Assembly: GCF_014529535.1 (NCBI RefSeq)
Contig: NW_023503493.1
Location: 21,174,001-21,238,000, forward strand
From: Bradysia coprophila
Lineage: Eukaryota; Arthropoda; Insecta; Diptera; Sciaridae
Direction: 5' to 3'
DNA length: 64,000 nt
The notes under the pieces are model-generated. The model searched no databases. It was given only the letters and a program-made list of their open reading frames with translations, and was not told the origin of the DNA. A program made the position numbers and the translations under genes. Shown in pieces: positions 36,001 to 45,230 of this stretch (position 1 is the first letter of the stretch; each line of letters begins with the position of its first letter).

Positions 36001-38687
36001 TTCATTTGATTATTGTGATTAAGCGGCCTATGTTTGTGTGCAAGAACTGACATAAAAACGAAAATAGGCTCTTCAGTCGACTTACTTTCGAATTTTTTAA
36101 AAAATCGTGAATTTTCCTTCCCTCTCAATAGGGGCAGTGAAACAAGACATTTGCCTCTATTCTCGAATTAGATTTACATAAGAAAAACTTGATAACAATT
36201 CGCAACGCATTACAACGTTACATGCATGTTTTGGAAACCATCAAAAAGGGAATGGGCGAATATAATCGTTTTCTTCTGAATTCCCAATGCTTCATAACAA
36301 GGGATAAAACAGTTTTTGTGTAAGGTTTGTTGAACCGAAGCATACAAAAACGCGACTTCATCACTTTATAACGGATTTTGGATAATATTGGATTTTACTT
36401 GTTGTGATAACTTAAACCAATTTTCTTATTGTCCCTAGGAATGCATGTACATTTTTTTTCAAATCAGAACATCAAAAGGAGCTAAAATTCTGTGTTAGTA
36501 GTTGGTACAGCGTCATAAGACCTTTGTAGCGGCGATATCATTTCTTTTGCTGGAAAAATCTTACAGCAAGTCATTATCGCTACTTCCTTTTCTTCGAAGT
36601 ATCACATAGTGATTAATCGCTGCCTGTAAAATATGAATAGACCTTTCTACAAGTTTAAGATTTGGTTCCACCCCAATTTTATACAATTTTCTCTCATTGG
36701 CCACCATATACCCTTTAACGTTTCATTATATAGAAGTGCAGTTACTTTCACCCACTATAATTTGCACTCCTTCTTTACTCAATTAATTTGTGAGATACTA
36801 TCTCTCACTTCAGAGAATAATATGGATTAATAGACTATAGAAGGTCAACTAATTACCTGATAGTTTAACATCGCGTTCTTAAATGATTTTTCCTTTTTTT
36901 TTCAGACACATTAAAAGCGAAGACGCTGCTTTCAACAGAGTACAACAAATTTCTACAGTCTCTTCACCCTCTATCGACAGAACAAGTTCAACAGTACTAC
37001 TAACTAGCGCTGAGGACGCCGAAGATAGAATTGTTTATGAATATTCCAGTGTCGGAGATTTAATTTCAAATGAAAATCGCTTCAGTGCACATTCCAAATC
37101 GTCATCCAAGCGGTCGGTGGATGAAAACAAAAGCAATGTGACGAATTTGAGCGTTCACTCAAATTCTCCTTCTCAGAAGTCAATCAATGAAAACGTTCTG
37201 GACACAAGTTCACAAGTGACGGTCGTTGCTGTTGATGAAAAGATCGAAAATGTTGTGTCCGCCTCAAGACCAATATCTGTTTCATCCGTGGCGACAACAA
37301 AGAGTCTCTACGATGATTACGACGGGAGACCGGCTACGAGTTTAGCAAAATCAAATGCGTCATCCGCGTCGACAACTCTCCGTGAAAGCAGATCGAGAAC
37401 ATCTTTGTTGGCAGAGGAAGTGGACAGACCTATTTCAGTAAGATCAAGACCTGCGTCTCACGTTGAAGAAATTCAACAGGAAAACGATCAGATTTCGGAA
37501 GATGAAATGTCAGTGGTACAAGAAAATCGTGAAATTGACGTAGAAAATGAAGATCAAAATAATGTTGTACAGCTGCAATGTCACAGTGCTGATGGACAAG
37601 GCGATATAGTTACTGTTGCAGATACTGAAGACGACAGTGCAGAAGTAACTGCCATCAATCCTGAAGTGGCTGCCATCAGCGCTGAAGTAACTGCCGTCAA
37701 TGCAGAAGTCTCTACTATCGACGCAGAAGTTTCTACTATCAATGCACAGCCCGCTACTTCTGATAATGAATCGAATTTTACTGCTGAAGTAGTTGACGAA
37801 GTAGACTTTGTTAAGGAACGCAGTGACGAGCAAACAACCACATCTACAGTCTCATCAGTTCAAAATTTTAGTGTTCGACAGCCGGTTCGATTTAGAAAGC
37901 GAAAGGTTTCACCAACGAAACCACCAGCTCAACTTACCTCTAGACAAAAACCTAAAGATCAACACGTCTCGTGCCTGCAGCAATTGGACAGTACGAATTG
38001 GGATCAGATAATGCTGGGGCTGCAGTCGTTCGTGAATTTAATGCGAAACAATCCCGAACAAATTGAGCCACAATTGCATCAGTATTGTCTTGCGCTGAGT
38101 AAAAATATAAAAAATTTACGATCACAAGTATCTCGGGCCTCTTGTCAAGCAGCTGGTGAATTTTTCGAATCGCATGCAAAATTACTGGAACAAGAGGCGG
38201 ATGACCTTGCATTGGCATTGCTAAATCGATCGGCTGACACCAACAAATTCTTACGATCCGATGCAACGAAGGCGCTGAAAATTATGTGTGAAATGTTACC
38301 CGTTCCGAAGGTAAGCGAAATGTTGGTTTTGAGGCAAAAAATGCCGGAATTTCAATTGCTGTTTTTTTAAAGGTGATACAAATTGTAACGACAAAAGGGG
38401 CTACTCATCAGAATGCAGTAGTTAGAACCGCTTCCGCTAATCTGTGCAATCAAATTATCGAACGATGTGGAGTCGATAAGATATTCTCAATGAATCGTGA
38501 ACTTCGTGATAAATTGTTATTGACTGGTGCTAATTTACTTCTGGAGGGAAGTTTGGATACGAGAAATCATGCGAAAATGTTTTTCAAGCAGTTGTCGTAC
38601 CATCCATCTTACCACAAAACTTTACTGGATGTCATTCCACCCAGAACCTACAGAAACATAGCAAAAACTCTGAAAAACATCAAATAA
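21034..38687 (+). CDS. TOGARAM1: TOG array regulator of axonemal microtubules (crescerin-type), with one internal TGA
   Basis: Twelve phase-consistent exons: 21034-21737, 21997-23104, 25234-25351, 25414-25640, 25699-26162, 26490-26637, 28828-28900, 28964-29102, 30187-30317, 30382-30502, 36906-38310 and 38373-38687; about 1,650 codons. Exon 1 carries TOG1 (DPEWQVRQHALKVLVDVL). Exons 3-5 carry TOG2, with DRKRRVRQAALDVLAVLG, AVKARLARKQLPI and the GADIEWINAG tail, close to vertebrate TOGARAM1. Exons 11-12 carry TOG3 (TNWDQIMLGLQSFVNLM, NLRSQVSRASCQAAGEF), which ends the protein. The linker in exon 2 is Ser/Arg-rich and has an SPIP motif (about residues 518-521) that could bind EB proteins. The family shapes ciliary microtubules. 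Codon 607 (25240-25242) is TGA where TOG domains have a basic residue (DW-x-LRSSA). A vertebrate-like TOG4 is absent. The ATG chosen is the first in the TOG1 frame. Confidence 0.87.
23919..24165. mobile_element. Fold-back element in intron 2 of TOGARAM1
   Basis: A near-perfect inverted repeat with arms of about 110 bp: AAAGAATCATAAAA (from about 23925) pairs with TTTTATGATTCTTT (to about 24155), and matching continues through CTGACATATTCCTGGCCAAG, CATGATGGCTCATTTT and ATGGAGAAAAATGTAGA to a loop of about 10 bases near 24045. Both outer edges also show ACCCGG. It is non-coding; the small open frames here are consequences of the palindrome. Confidence 0.8.
24882..24953 (+). tRNA. trnG-UCC: tRNA-Gly (anticodon UCC)
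   Basis: A 72-nt cloverleaf. The acceptor stem GCGTCAA pairs perfectly with TTGACGC before discriminator A at 24953. The D-arm contains the A-box-like TGGTGTAATGGTCA. The anticodon loop CTTCCAA gives UCC. The T-arm is CCGAG-TTCGATT-CTCGG with a good B box (GTTCGATTC). A run of T from 24956 is a Pol III terminator. The gene sits in the sense orientation inside intron 2 of TOGARAM1, so it is presumably transcribed independently by Pol III. No intron and no mismatched stems, so it is likely functional. Confidence 0.95.
27435..27782. repeat. Long near-perfect palindrome in intron 6 of TOGARAM1
   Basis: Arms of about 170 bp are inverted copies with very few mismatches. The left arm (CATTAGCGTGATTCTTACTT, ... 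CTATGGACGCGATTTTTTAA) pairs with the right arm (... CGCGTCCATAGAG, AAGTAAGAATCACGCTAATG) around a centre near 27608, where the spacer is about 20 bases. Open frames on both strands here (27394-27865) are produced by the symmetry. It could be a MITE; transcribed within the host intron it would form a long hairpin. Confidence 0.85.
29246..29349. repeat. Short inverted repeat in intron 8 of TOGARAM1
   Basis: ATTCACCTCTGTCCACATGT followed by TTATTTAGAC (from 29246) faces GTCTAAATAAACATTTGGAC followed by AGAGGTGAAT (to 29349). Arms of about 31 bp with two or three mismatches. A related, weaker inverted pair lies at 29612-29748, with arms ATGGCATTACCTC / GGAGGTAATGCCAT. Confidence 0.7.
29433..29990. 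repeat. Diverged direct duplication of about 215 bp in intron 8
   Basis: Unit 1 (29433-29649) and unit 2 (29775-29990) share in order: GCCAATGACATCTTTTTT, AAAATGGTTGACTA, ACAGATGGCCC, GAGATGGCGTTT, ACTTTC.TG.CAC..CACATCTGA, TATATGGCATTACCT and TTTATTTACCTT-like blocks. They are separated by a segment with inverted repeats, so this is probably two tandem copies of a mobile element. The plus-strand frame at 29334-29600 is not conserved between units and is not a gene. Confidence 0.7.
31449..31915. mobile_element. TIR element in intron 10 of TOGARAM1 (CACGGTG ends)
   Basis: Terminal inverted repeats of more than 100 bp: CACGGTGCCCCTTAACAAAA at 31449 and its inverse ending CACCGTG at 31915, continuing through AAAGTTTTTCTGAAGGTTAC, CCAAAAAATGACTTCTGA, AGGACCTAAA and GGCATGTCTCTAAA. 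The flanks show the 4-mer CGAA on both sides (31445-31448 and 31916-31919), a possible target duplication. No transposase frame. Confidence 0.8.
32298..32400. repeat. Repeat remnant beginning with a CTT run
   Basis: The sequence TTCTTCTTCTTCAGCCTGTT followed by TGTATCCACTGCTGGATATA and CTCCCC..CTCCTTCCACTT resembles a short dispersed motif I associate with transposon tails in insects. Identification is from memory of the pattern only. No boundaries or target duplication could be set. Confidence 0.35.
35462..35719 (+). CDS. Possible cassette exon in intron 10 of TOGARAM1
   Basis: A 258-nt open segment is bounded by an AG acceptor (TATGGACAG|) and a GT donor (GATGT|GTGCGT). Both boundaries are phase 2, exactly the phase of the exon 10/exon 11 junction, so it could be spliced in without changing the frame, adding 86 residues. 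The encoded text (EKENGGDSVNVSGSRF, then FFRSFSRTNLCITQQDLYKY) looks more like protein than the surrounding intron. I see no domain. It could instead be part of a nested gene or a chance frame; the donor is not strong. Confidence 0.35.
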
Positions 38688-39991
38688 GAATCGATTTTTT
38701 GATGTGAACTACGGAATTGTTATTTATTACTGGAAATTAATGATTTTGGAAAGAATTTGGTTAACGTTAAAAATCTTATTTTTATGCGTATGTTGAAATT
38801 GTAAGATCTGTTTTGCGATTTGCGGTTACTGTGTAAGTTTATTTGATTAAAAAAAAAAAACAATTTATTGTGAGAAAATGAATATTTTGAAATTAAGAAT
38901 CGATTGTTGTTTTTCCGTTTTTTTTTTAACGTAACACAAACGAGTAAACGAAGTGAAATGACTTGCAATTCGTCGAGAATCACCAAAAAAGTAAGTTCAA
39001 AATCCCACATAGATCCGATAGACCCGATTTTCTGAATTTTCTTGATAACTTTTTTTGTAGAGTAAGGGGAACTCGATGGGGAGTTTTTATTGTTACATCT
39101 ATAAATTCGCGTAGCGCAACTACGCCTGCAGTTTAAAAGTCAATATGCATAGAACCCGACTATCACCTACTGAAATTTATCGATAGATTCGATCACACAT
39201 TCCAATTTTTCAATTTGGATTTGTTTACTGACACTTTTGTTTACTGTACTCGAGGGGGAAAGTGCTCCGGAAAGCCATGGGACTGGGCTTAGAAAAGTGA
39301 CTATACAAATATACGTAAAGTCAAAGTTATTGGCTCAGCTTGACACTAAGTTCCACACAAAGTCATACTAGAACGTTTTTTGAAGTAGTTTCCCCCTTGT
39401 CTGAACTTTATTAAATTTTTAACTGTACAGTGTATGGACTACAGATTACACCTTTTCTTTTATCTAAATATCTAAAAAAAAATGAAAATGAAACGTCGCA
39501 GAGTCAATTATGCATTTATGCGTATGTACACACATATGTTTTCTATGATTAGTTTTTTAACCTTGAAAATAGTCCTAGAATTTCTTCCGTTTTAATTGAC
39601 ATCATATACATTTACCTTTCGTGGATCAGATGTTTCAGTTTTGGGGAGTTGCGGGAGTCGTGCACAATTTATCAACAATGGATCCTATGAACACTTTAGG
39701 CAAGACTGACGTGAACTAATCGAATTAGTGTCCAATATTAAATATATCCACGCACTATACTCACTGAATTCCATCATACCCATGTTCCTTTCTTGGTATA
39801 CAAGTCCTGATGTGACAAGTCTTTACTACATACGTCAGTATTGAGTAGTTCAAAACTTAAAAGTAAATGTGATAACACTAAAGAGGAACCATTTTGGAAC
39901 TTTCGGGACAGACCAATGGAATTTTTAAAATTTTTGGAATTTAGTGCAATTTTTGGAAATTTTAGTGAAATTTTTGCGTTTTAGAGTGGAT
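38688..39991. other. 3' UTR of TOGARAM1 and intergenic sequence
   Basis: AT-rich. An ATTAAA variant poly(A) signal lies near 38844, followed by A- and T-rich stretches. No gene, tandem repeat or long inverted repeat recognised up to the MITE at 39992. Confidence 0.4.
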
Positions 39992-40337
39992 TAGAGATGT
40001 GCGGGCCGCCCGAAAATGTCGGGCCGCCCGGGTTTTTATCCGGCCCGACGGGGCCTAGGCCGGGCGGGCCTCAAATCTGTCTGGCCGAGCTTGGACCGGA
40101 CCTAGAAAATCAAATTTTTGACCCGATTTTCAAAGTTTCGCGCACTTTTTTATATGAAATTTGCTTTCGGGCCGCCCGAAAATGTGGGCCTGTTCGAGTT
40201 TTTATCCGGCCCGATAGGGCTTGGGCCGGACGGGCTATAAATAAGTCGGACCAGTTCAGGCCGGGCTTTAAAAATGAATTTCGGACCGGGCTTCGGGCCG
40301 GACGGGCTTCAAAAAAATATCGGCCCGCACACCTCTA
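39992..40337. mobile_element. GC-rich hAT-type MITE, copy 1
   Basis: Starts TAGAGATGTGCGGGCCGCCC, ends with the inverse GGCCCGCACACCTCTA, and is flanked by a perfect 8-bp duplication GAGTGGAT (39984-39991 and 40338-40345). The interior is a series of imperfect GGGCCGG/CGGGC blocks, strikingly GC-rich in an AT-rich region. The 8-bp duplication is the signature of hAT-superfamily insertion. A second member is at 59527-59986. The 113-codon frame at 39997-40338 (Gly/Pro/Arg-rich) is a result of the repeats. Confidence 0.9.
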
Positions 40338-40797
40338 GAGTGGATGTTAAATTGAGTATTTAGGATTGTTGCGTTAACTGACTCAGACTTCAATTTAATT
40401 ATTTTTAGACCTGTACGAAGTACTGGGGTCTTATAGGTTTACGCATACGTTTGTAACACGTCGAATTGGATTTCCCCTGAGTAAGGGGAAACCTATAGAC
40501 AGATGCCAAATCACCAAAAAAAGAATATCCGTCTGTCCGTTCTCTAACTTGAGTAAAACGCATCCGATTTTGATTTTTTTTTCTCAACAGACCATAGTGG
40601 GTGATTTTGGATCGACCACTCCCGAGCTGGGCCCATTAAATGTTTTAAGGTTTTTCGAAGATATCTACAGCAATTAAAACGCTACACTTGTAAGTGATAC
40701 GTCAAATGAAATGAATTTACATTACCAATCGAAAAAAAAGTTTATGAAAATCAGATGACTGACTTGTGAGTTAGACCACTTGGTGTGAACCAGGTAC

Positions 40798-41302
40798 GTA
40801 GAGGCGAGGGGTGACGCACTTCCATTTAATCCATTTAATCCATTAAATCCATTTAATACATTTAATCCATTTAATCCATTTAATCCATTTAATCCATTTA
40901 ATCCAAAAATTTGTAAAGTAATTGCGAAAAATAGATTTGCACGATCCACAGCTCGTTTAAGAACTCGTGAGGTATAGGAAATTTTTTTTTGTTAAAAATG
41001 GTATTAAATTTATTTAATCCATTTAATCCATTTAATCCACTTTACACCAAAAACTCCTAAAAGTGGACTTTTTCGCTCTTTAACATTGTAGTATGAGTTT
41101 GAGTACGTGGTTCGATCAAAATCAACAATTTTTAAGACTTACAGTATTTGGTAAAATGAACTTTTTTCCTATTTAATCCAATTTTTATTCCATTTAATCC
41201 ATTAAATCCATTTAATCCATTTAATCCATTTAATCCATTTAATCCATTAAATCCATTTAATACCATTTAATCCATTTAATCTAGAAGTGAGTCACCCCTC
41301 GC
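40798..41302. mobile_element. TIR element filled with a 9-bp ATTTAATCC satellite
   Basis: Inverted ends GCGAGGGGTGACGCACTTC (from 40804) and GAAGTGAGTCACCCCTCGC (to 41302) flank arrays of the 9-bp unit ATTTAATCC (mainly 40822-40903 and 41006-41040, then 41170-41280). The 4-mer GTAC borders both sides (40794-40797 and 41303-41306). In copy A of the host repeat the same place reads GGTACAGGG uninterrupted, giving an empty site. The Leu-Asn-Gly repeat frame on the minus strand (40722-40949) is an artefact of the satellite. Confidence 0.8.
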
Positions 41303-41721
41303 GTACAGGGCGCGAAGCAGTTTTTGCTTGTAGGTCGGCCAAATTTGAACGGATTTCGACTGCTTTATAAGATAGGTATTGACCGCACCAATCAGTGAAT
41401 CAAAAGTTTATGAAATTTGGTTTACCGGAGCGTGAGCTAGGTCCCTTGGAGTGAGCTCATATCCGGCTTCTCGGCCGTACAGTGAATGTGGAGTATTTTG
41501 TCAATATCTCAAGTAAACTTTGACCGAATTTCATGATTTTTTTTTGTTTGAAAGGTATGAATAAATGTGAATCGTCAGTACTATTTCCGACCTCCTAACA
41601 AAATGGCTGCCGGCGGCCATATTGGATTTTAGTAAAAGTGAAATATTTTGGGAAAAATGGTACTTAGAGAGTTTCTGTTAACAGAGAAGTAATTGGTTTT
41701 ATGTGTTGGGTTGCAGGCATC

Positions 41722-42120
41722 CAGGGACTATCTTTGAGAAATTTTTTGAGAATTTTGAGAATTCTTTGAGAAATTTGAGAAATATTTCTTTAAATTTCTC
41801 AAAATTTTACAAAATATTTTTCTTATTCTTCTGAATAAAATTTAGGAAAATTTACTTTCTAACGATGTAGACTATATATTAAACGTTTTTGGAACTGATT
41901 TAGACAGCTAGTTTTGATAAATACTTGAAAACTGAATATCGAAGGCTTTAATAACTTCTTCTTACTCTTTTTCGACTGTACGAGTTCTCTGGTTACTTTT
42001 TTGCCTGTCTGCACATAAAATTACATTGTTAAACCGTGTTTTACGCTTTAAAAAATTAGAGAAATTTGAGATTTTTTTGAGAATTTTGAGAAATCCGATT
42101 TCTCAAAAAAAAAGTCCCTG
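41722..42120. mobile_element. hAT-type MITE with CAGGGACT ends
   Basis: Ends CAGGGACT and AGTCCCTG, followed inwards by repeated TTTGAGAAATTTTGAGAA-type subterminal motifs on both sides. Flanked by a perfect 8-bp duplication CAGGCATC (41714-41721 and 42121-42128). The CAGGG end and 8-bp duplication are typical of hAT elements. No transposase frame. Inserted into the older repeat 40407-42306. Confidence 0.9.
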
Positions 42121-42842
42121 CAGGCATCCCATATGTGGACATCTATATACAGCTATATTTAGGTATATATCGGCATATATAGCTATTTTGAGCTATATAA
42201 TGGCATATTTATCTGTAAAGTCATCATTTACAGTAAAATATGGGTAATTGTGGCCTTGTACAGCGGTTTATATAGGATTTTATTAAATTTGACTTTGTAC
42301 GGGGCTGTCGACATTGCCTCCGGCAATTTCTTTATACATGATAACAAGGCAAAGAATGGGCAATGTAATTGATTTTCGGGCTCATGGCTTTTCAGCAGAG
42401 AAGAGAATGAGTAAGAGAGATGATGAGTTTCACATTAAAGGCTTTTGATACGAATAGGTGTTTCGTACGGGTCGGCGTTAGCTATTTTTTTATTTGCATT
42501 TTTGTTTTGATATTATCACAACGAAATTTTTGGAATTAGACTGGAATCGAACAGTAGAGTTGAAATTTTTAGGACATATTTTCTGTCAGTTTTTGGTAAA
42601 ATCAGTGCGAGTTATAAAAAAGAGTTTGTTAAATACTTGTAATGAGTTCATGTGTGGTTAGTACCAAAATATTAATCTACTCGTTTGCATAAGTTTTTTT
42701 AATAAAAATTAAAAATGACGTTCTCTCATTCACATTTGAATGTCATAATGTATTGATGAACATAAAAAATCTCTTACTTACTCTATTATAAAAGCATTTC
42801 AGCTATTATTATAGTTGCGATGAGTTTTTTATTCTTCCGTAT

Positions 42843-43026
42843 TGTTCAGACCAATCTGAACTTTTGTTTATCTTAATAGTTGGCACAGACAATTAAGTTT
42901 CTAAATTATGTAATGTCAAGCATTGTACTGTGCAATTTAGTTCATATTATAACGTTGATCTATAAACAACAGTCTTTTGATTCGACATAAAATAATTGAA
43001 CCTGAGAAACCGATATTCCTTAAACA
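42843..43026 (+). repeat. 5' LTR of BEL/Pao-type retroelement
   Basis: 184 bp, starting TGTTCAGACC and ending CTTAAACA. By eye it is identical over its whole length to the 3' LTR at 44566-44749. Preceded by CGTAT (42838-42842), which is duplicated after the 3' LTR (44750-44754). Directly downstream, TTGGGGGCTCAACCGGGAT (43028 onward) is a plausible tRNA primer-binding site. Confidence 0.95.
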
Positions 43027-43044
43027 TTTGGGGGCTCAACCGGG

Positions 43045-44511
43045 ATGTCGGTTGCTCAACCGTTTGTTTATTTAATTCGCGTTGTAGTTGTGAGAGAAAT
43101 CGGCTGTTTTTTTATCAAATTATCGGTCGATGAAAGTTTATGTTCCGACAAGTGCGAACAATCGCGTTCTAAGACAATAGACATTTTTGTGAATCATTCA
43201 AATTTGTATGTTTGTGAAAAGAATCAAATGGTTCTAGTTGTTTCATCGAAAAGATACGATTTAAAGAGTCAAGTGTTCAGCGAGTTGGAAGTTTTACGAT
43301 TTGTGCCCATTCTCTCAATGTTCATTTGTGAGAAAAACGTGGATGGAAACAAAAGGTCGCTGGTTAACAAAAGATCCACGTTGTCTCAAATACACGCTTC
43401 GAGAATAATCATCGAATTGCAGTTTCATGTAGTGGCTCATGGATTGGCTTCGTGCTCTACTGTCTTTCAGTGTTCAATAATGACAGAGAAGCTGATTTTC
43501 GACTACAAATTGGTGCATTCGAGTATCACTATGCAATTAGTGTATGCCAGTACAGCTTGGTTGACGTCACCATTTCTTTGTTTCAAAGTTATCGTGTGCA
43601 ATAATCGTCTACCAAAGACAATCAATGGAGTAGAGCAGTGGTCATTTTATGGTTTCAATTTTGGTCAACTGCAATCCGTACAGCGAAAACCGGAATTTAC
43701 AATTTTGACTTTATGTGTTTCAATAGTCAAACATCATCGAGTATTCCACATTTCAATCGTTTGTTCGATTAAAGTTTCATTTCGAGCATTGGTTTCGGCG
43801 TCTCATAACGGATCAAGCAATCATTCCAGTTCGTCTTTAAGCGTGTCAAAGGCCGAACGAGTCGGAAGTTGCAAGGCTGACAGATCAGCTGGATTTATTC
43901 ATCTTGCAGTAATTGTTCCAACTGCCGTTTCTTCGTATTATTGTGGTCAATTGCAGACAGTCAATGGAGTATCAATGTGTGAACAATTAGCGGAATGTTT
44001 CTCGACTTGTTTATGGAACATGAGTAGTCTTCAACATCGTTCGCTGGAGAATGAAGCGCTCCATGGTATCCGAAAACGATTATCCAAGAGATTCATCAGT
44101 CGTCGGGCAAAACCTGCCATTATGTACAACACAAATGCTGCGAATTTTGTGGACTGGATAACAGAGCTTTCTAAGGCACAGCAGAGCGCACTGAGAGAAC
44201 AAATGGACGAAATAGTCGCTTTATTTACCAACGACGGCGTCGATTGGGAATTCAATCCTACAACAGCAAGTAATTTCGGAGGAATTTGGGAAGCAGCAGT
44301 GCAATCAATGAAGTTTCACCTCAAACAAATTGTTGGGTCGTCACATCTCACGTTTAAGGAGCTGACAATTCTTTTTTGTCAAATCGAGTGCGCATTTATT
44401 TCGAGACCAATGTGCAGCCTGACCGATGAGGATTTGAATTTGAGTTTATTTTTGAGTAAATTTTTCCGTTTCATTCATTTTATCTTCCGAGCCAATTTCA
44501 TTTCATTTTGA
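43045..44511 (+). CDS. 488-codon ORF: unrecognised N-terminal part joined to BEL/Pao integrase fragment
   Basis: An uninterrupted frame fills the interior of the LTR element. Residues from about 350 to 470 match the end of the BEL/Pao integrase core: SRRAKPAIMYNTNAANFVDW (compare the family's 'YSDNAxNF' strand), NDGVDWEFNPTTASNFGGIW, EAAVQSMKFHLKQIVG and FKELTILFCQIECAFISRPM. In the first of these the usual Asp-Asn at the catalytic strand reads NTNAANF, so the Asp is not evident. The first 340 residues contain no motif I recognise as gag, protease or reverse transcriptase and are rich in Ser, Val, Ile and Cys. Either a rearranged element captured other sequence, or this part is diverged. Confidence 0.7.
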   Translation: MSVAQPFVYLIRVVVVREIGCFFIKLSVDESLCSDKCEQSRSKTIDIFVNHSNLYVCEKNQMVLVVSSKRYDLKSQVFSELEVLRFVPILSMFICEKNVDGNKRSLVNKRSTLSQIHASRIIIELQFHVVAHGLASCSTVFQCSIMTEKLIFDYKLVHSSITMQLVYASTAWLTSPFLCFKVIVCNNRLPKTINGVEQWSFYGFNFGQLQSVQRKPEFTILTLCVSIVKHHRVFHISIVCSIKVSFRALVSASHNGSSNHSSSSLSVSKAERVGSCKADRSAGFIHLAVIVPTAVSSYYCGQLQTVNGVSMCEQLAECFSTCLWNMSSLQHRSLENEALHGIRKRLSKRFISRRAKPAIMYNTNAANFVDWITELSKAQQSALREQMDEIVALFTNDGVDWEFNPTTASNFGGIWEAAVQSMKFHLKQIVGSSHLTFKELTILFCQIECAFISRPMCSLTDEDLNLSLFLSKFFRFIHFIFRANFISF

Positions 44512-44565
44512 ATTTTTTGTGTTAGTTTTATTTGAAGACGATTTATAATGTCTTGGCCGGGAGTA

Positions 44566-44749
44566 TGTTCAGACCAATCTGAACTTTTGTTTATCTTAAT
44601 AGTTGGCACAGACAATTAAGTTTCTAAATTATGTAATGTCAAGCATTGTACTGTGCAATTTAGTTCATATTATAACGTTGATCTATAAACAACAGTCTTT
44701 TGATTCGACATAAAATAATTGAACCTGAGAAACCGATATTCCTTAAACA
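44566..44749 (+). repeat. 3' LTR of BEL/Pao-type retroelement
   Basis: 184 bp and indistinguishable from the 5' LTR at 42843-43026. Followed by the 5-bp duplication CGTAT (44750-44754). Confidence 0.95.
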
Positions 44750-45230
44750 CGTATTGTAAATAGATCCATCATCACAGATGCATTATTTAATTTCACTAAC
44801 AATTAGTTTGCGCAAATGCAGAAGATCGTTAACATCACATGGACACCAGATATATGTAATTTTGTCGGAGGTAAATATGTTTTGATTGGAATGACTTTAA
44901 TTGCATAGATCTGTATCTAGATCTTTGAGTGTGAATTCACAATGTCTAATGAAAATTATGACCTAAAATTTTATCATATAAGAAATATGATATGAAGTTA
45001 AACCGTCTATTGTAAGTTATCATTGACTCGGTGCACGCGTCCAACGCAACGTCGATAGAATATACAAACTTATTTTCAATAAACAAATGTTATCTATTGC
45101 AAAGTTTTTCAATTGAGAAGATCGCGATTCGTTTTTGTTGAAATGAGAAATTGAATTCTATTCTAGTGTTAATCAAACCAAACTTTTTTCAAGTGCAAAT
45201 TTATTATTTTTGACGAAACCCAATGAAAAA

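Larger units (their letters stand above)
40407..42306. repeat. Interspersed repeat with AGMCCYGTACGA ends (copy B), carrying two insertions
   Basis: Related to copy A (12669-13538) in the opposite orientation. It begins AGACCTGTACGAAGTACTGG and ends with GTACGGGGCT. It is interrupted by a satellite-bearing TIR element (40798-41302) and a hAT MITE (41722-42120); without them it is close to the size of copy A. Shared blocks include CACTTGTAAGTGATACGTCA, TTGGTGTGAACCAGGTAC, GGAGCGTGAGCTAGGTC and TCCTAACAAAATGGC. Confidence 0.7.
42843..44749 (+). mobile_element. Compact BEL/Pao-like LTR retrotransposon, deletion derivative
   Basis: A 1.9-kb element with identical 184-bp LTRs and a perfect 5-bp target duplication CGTAT. 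A primer-binding site resembling the tRNA-Pro type follows the 5' LTR, and a purine-rich GGCCGGGAG precedes the 3' LTR. It contains one long frame (43045-44511) whose C-terminal part is a BEL/Pao integrase fragment. Protease, reverse transcriptase and RNase H are absent, so mobility would depend on a full-length relative. Identical LTRs indicate a very recent insertion. Confidence 0.92.

Noticed and set aside
39997..40338. 113-codon Gly/Pro/Arg-rich frame
   Set aside because: It coincides exactly with the GC-rich hAT MITE and its GGGCCGG blocks.
40722..40949. Leu-Asn-Gly repeat protein on the minus strand
   Set aside because: Produced by translation of the 9-bp ATTTAATCC satellite.
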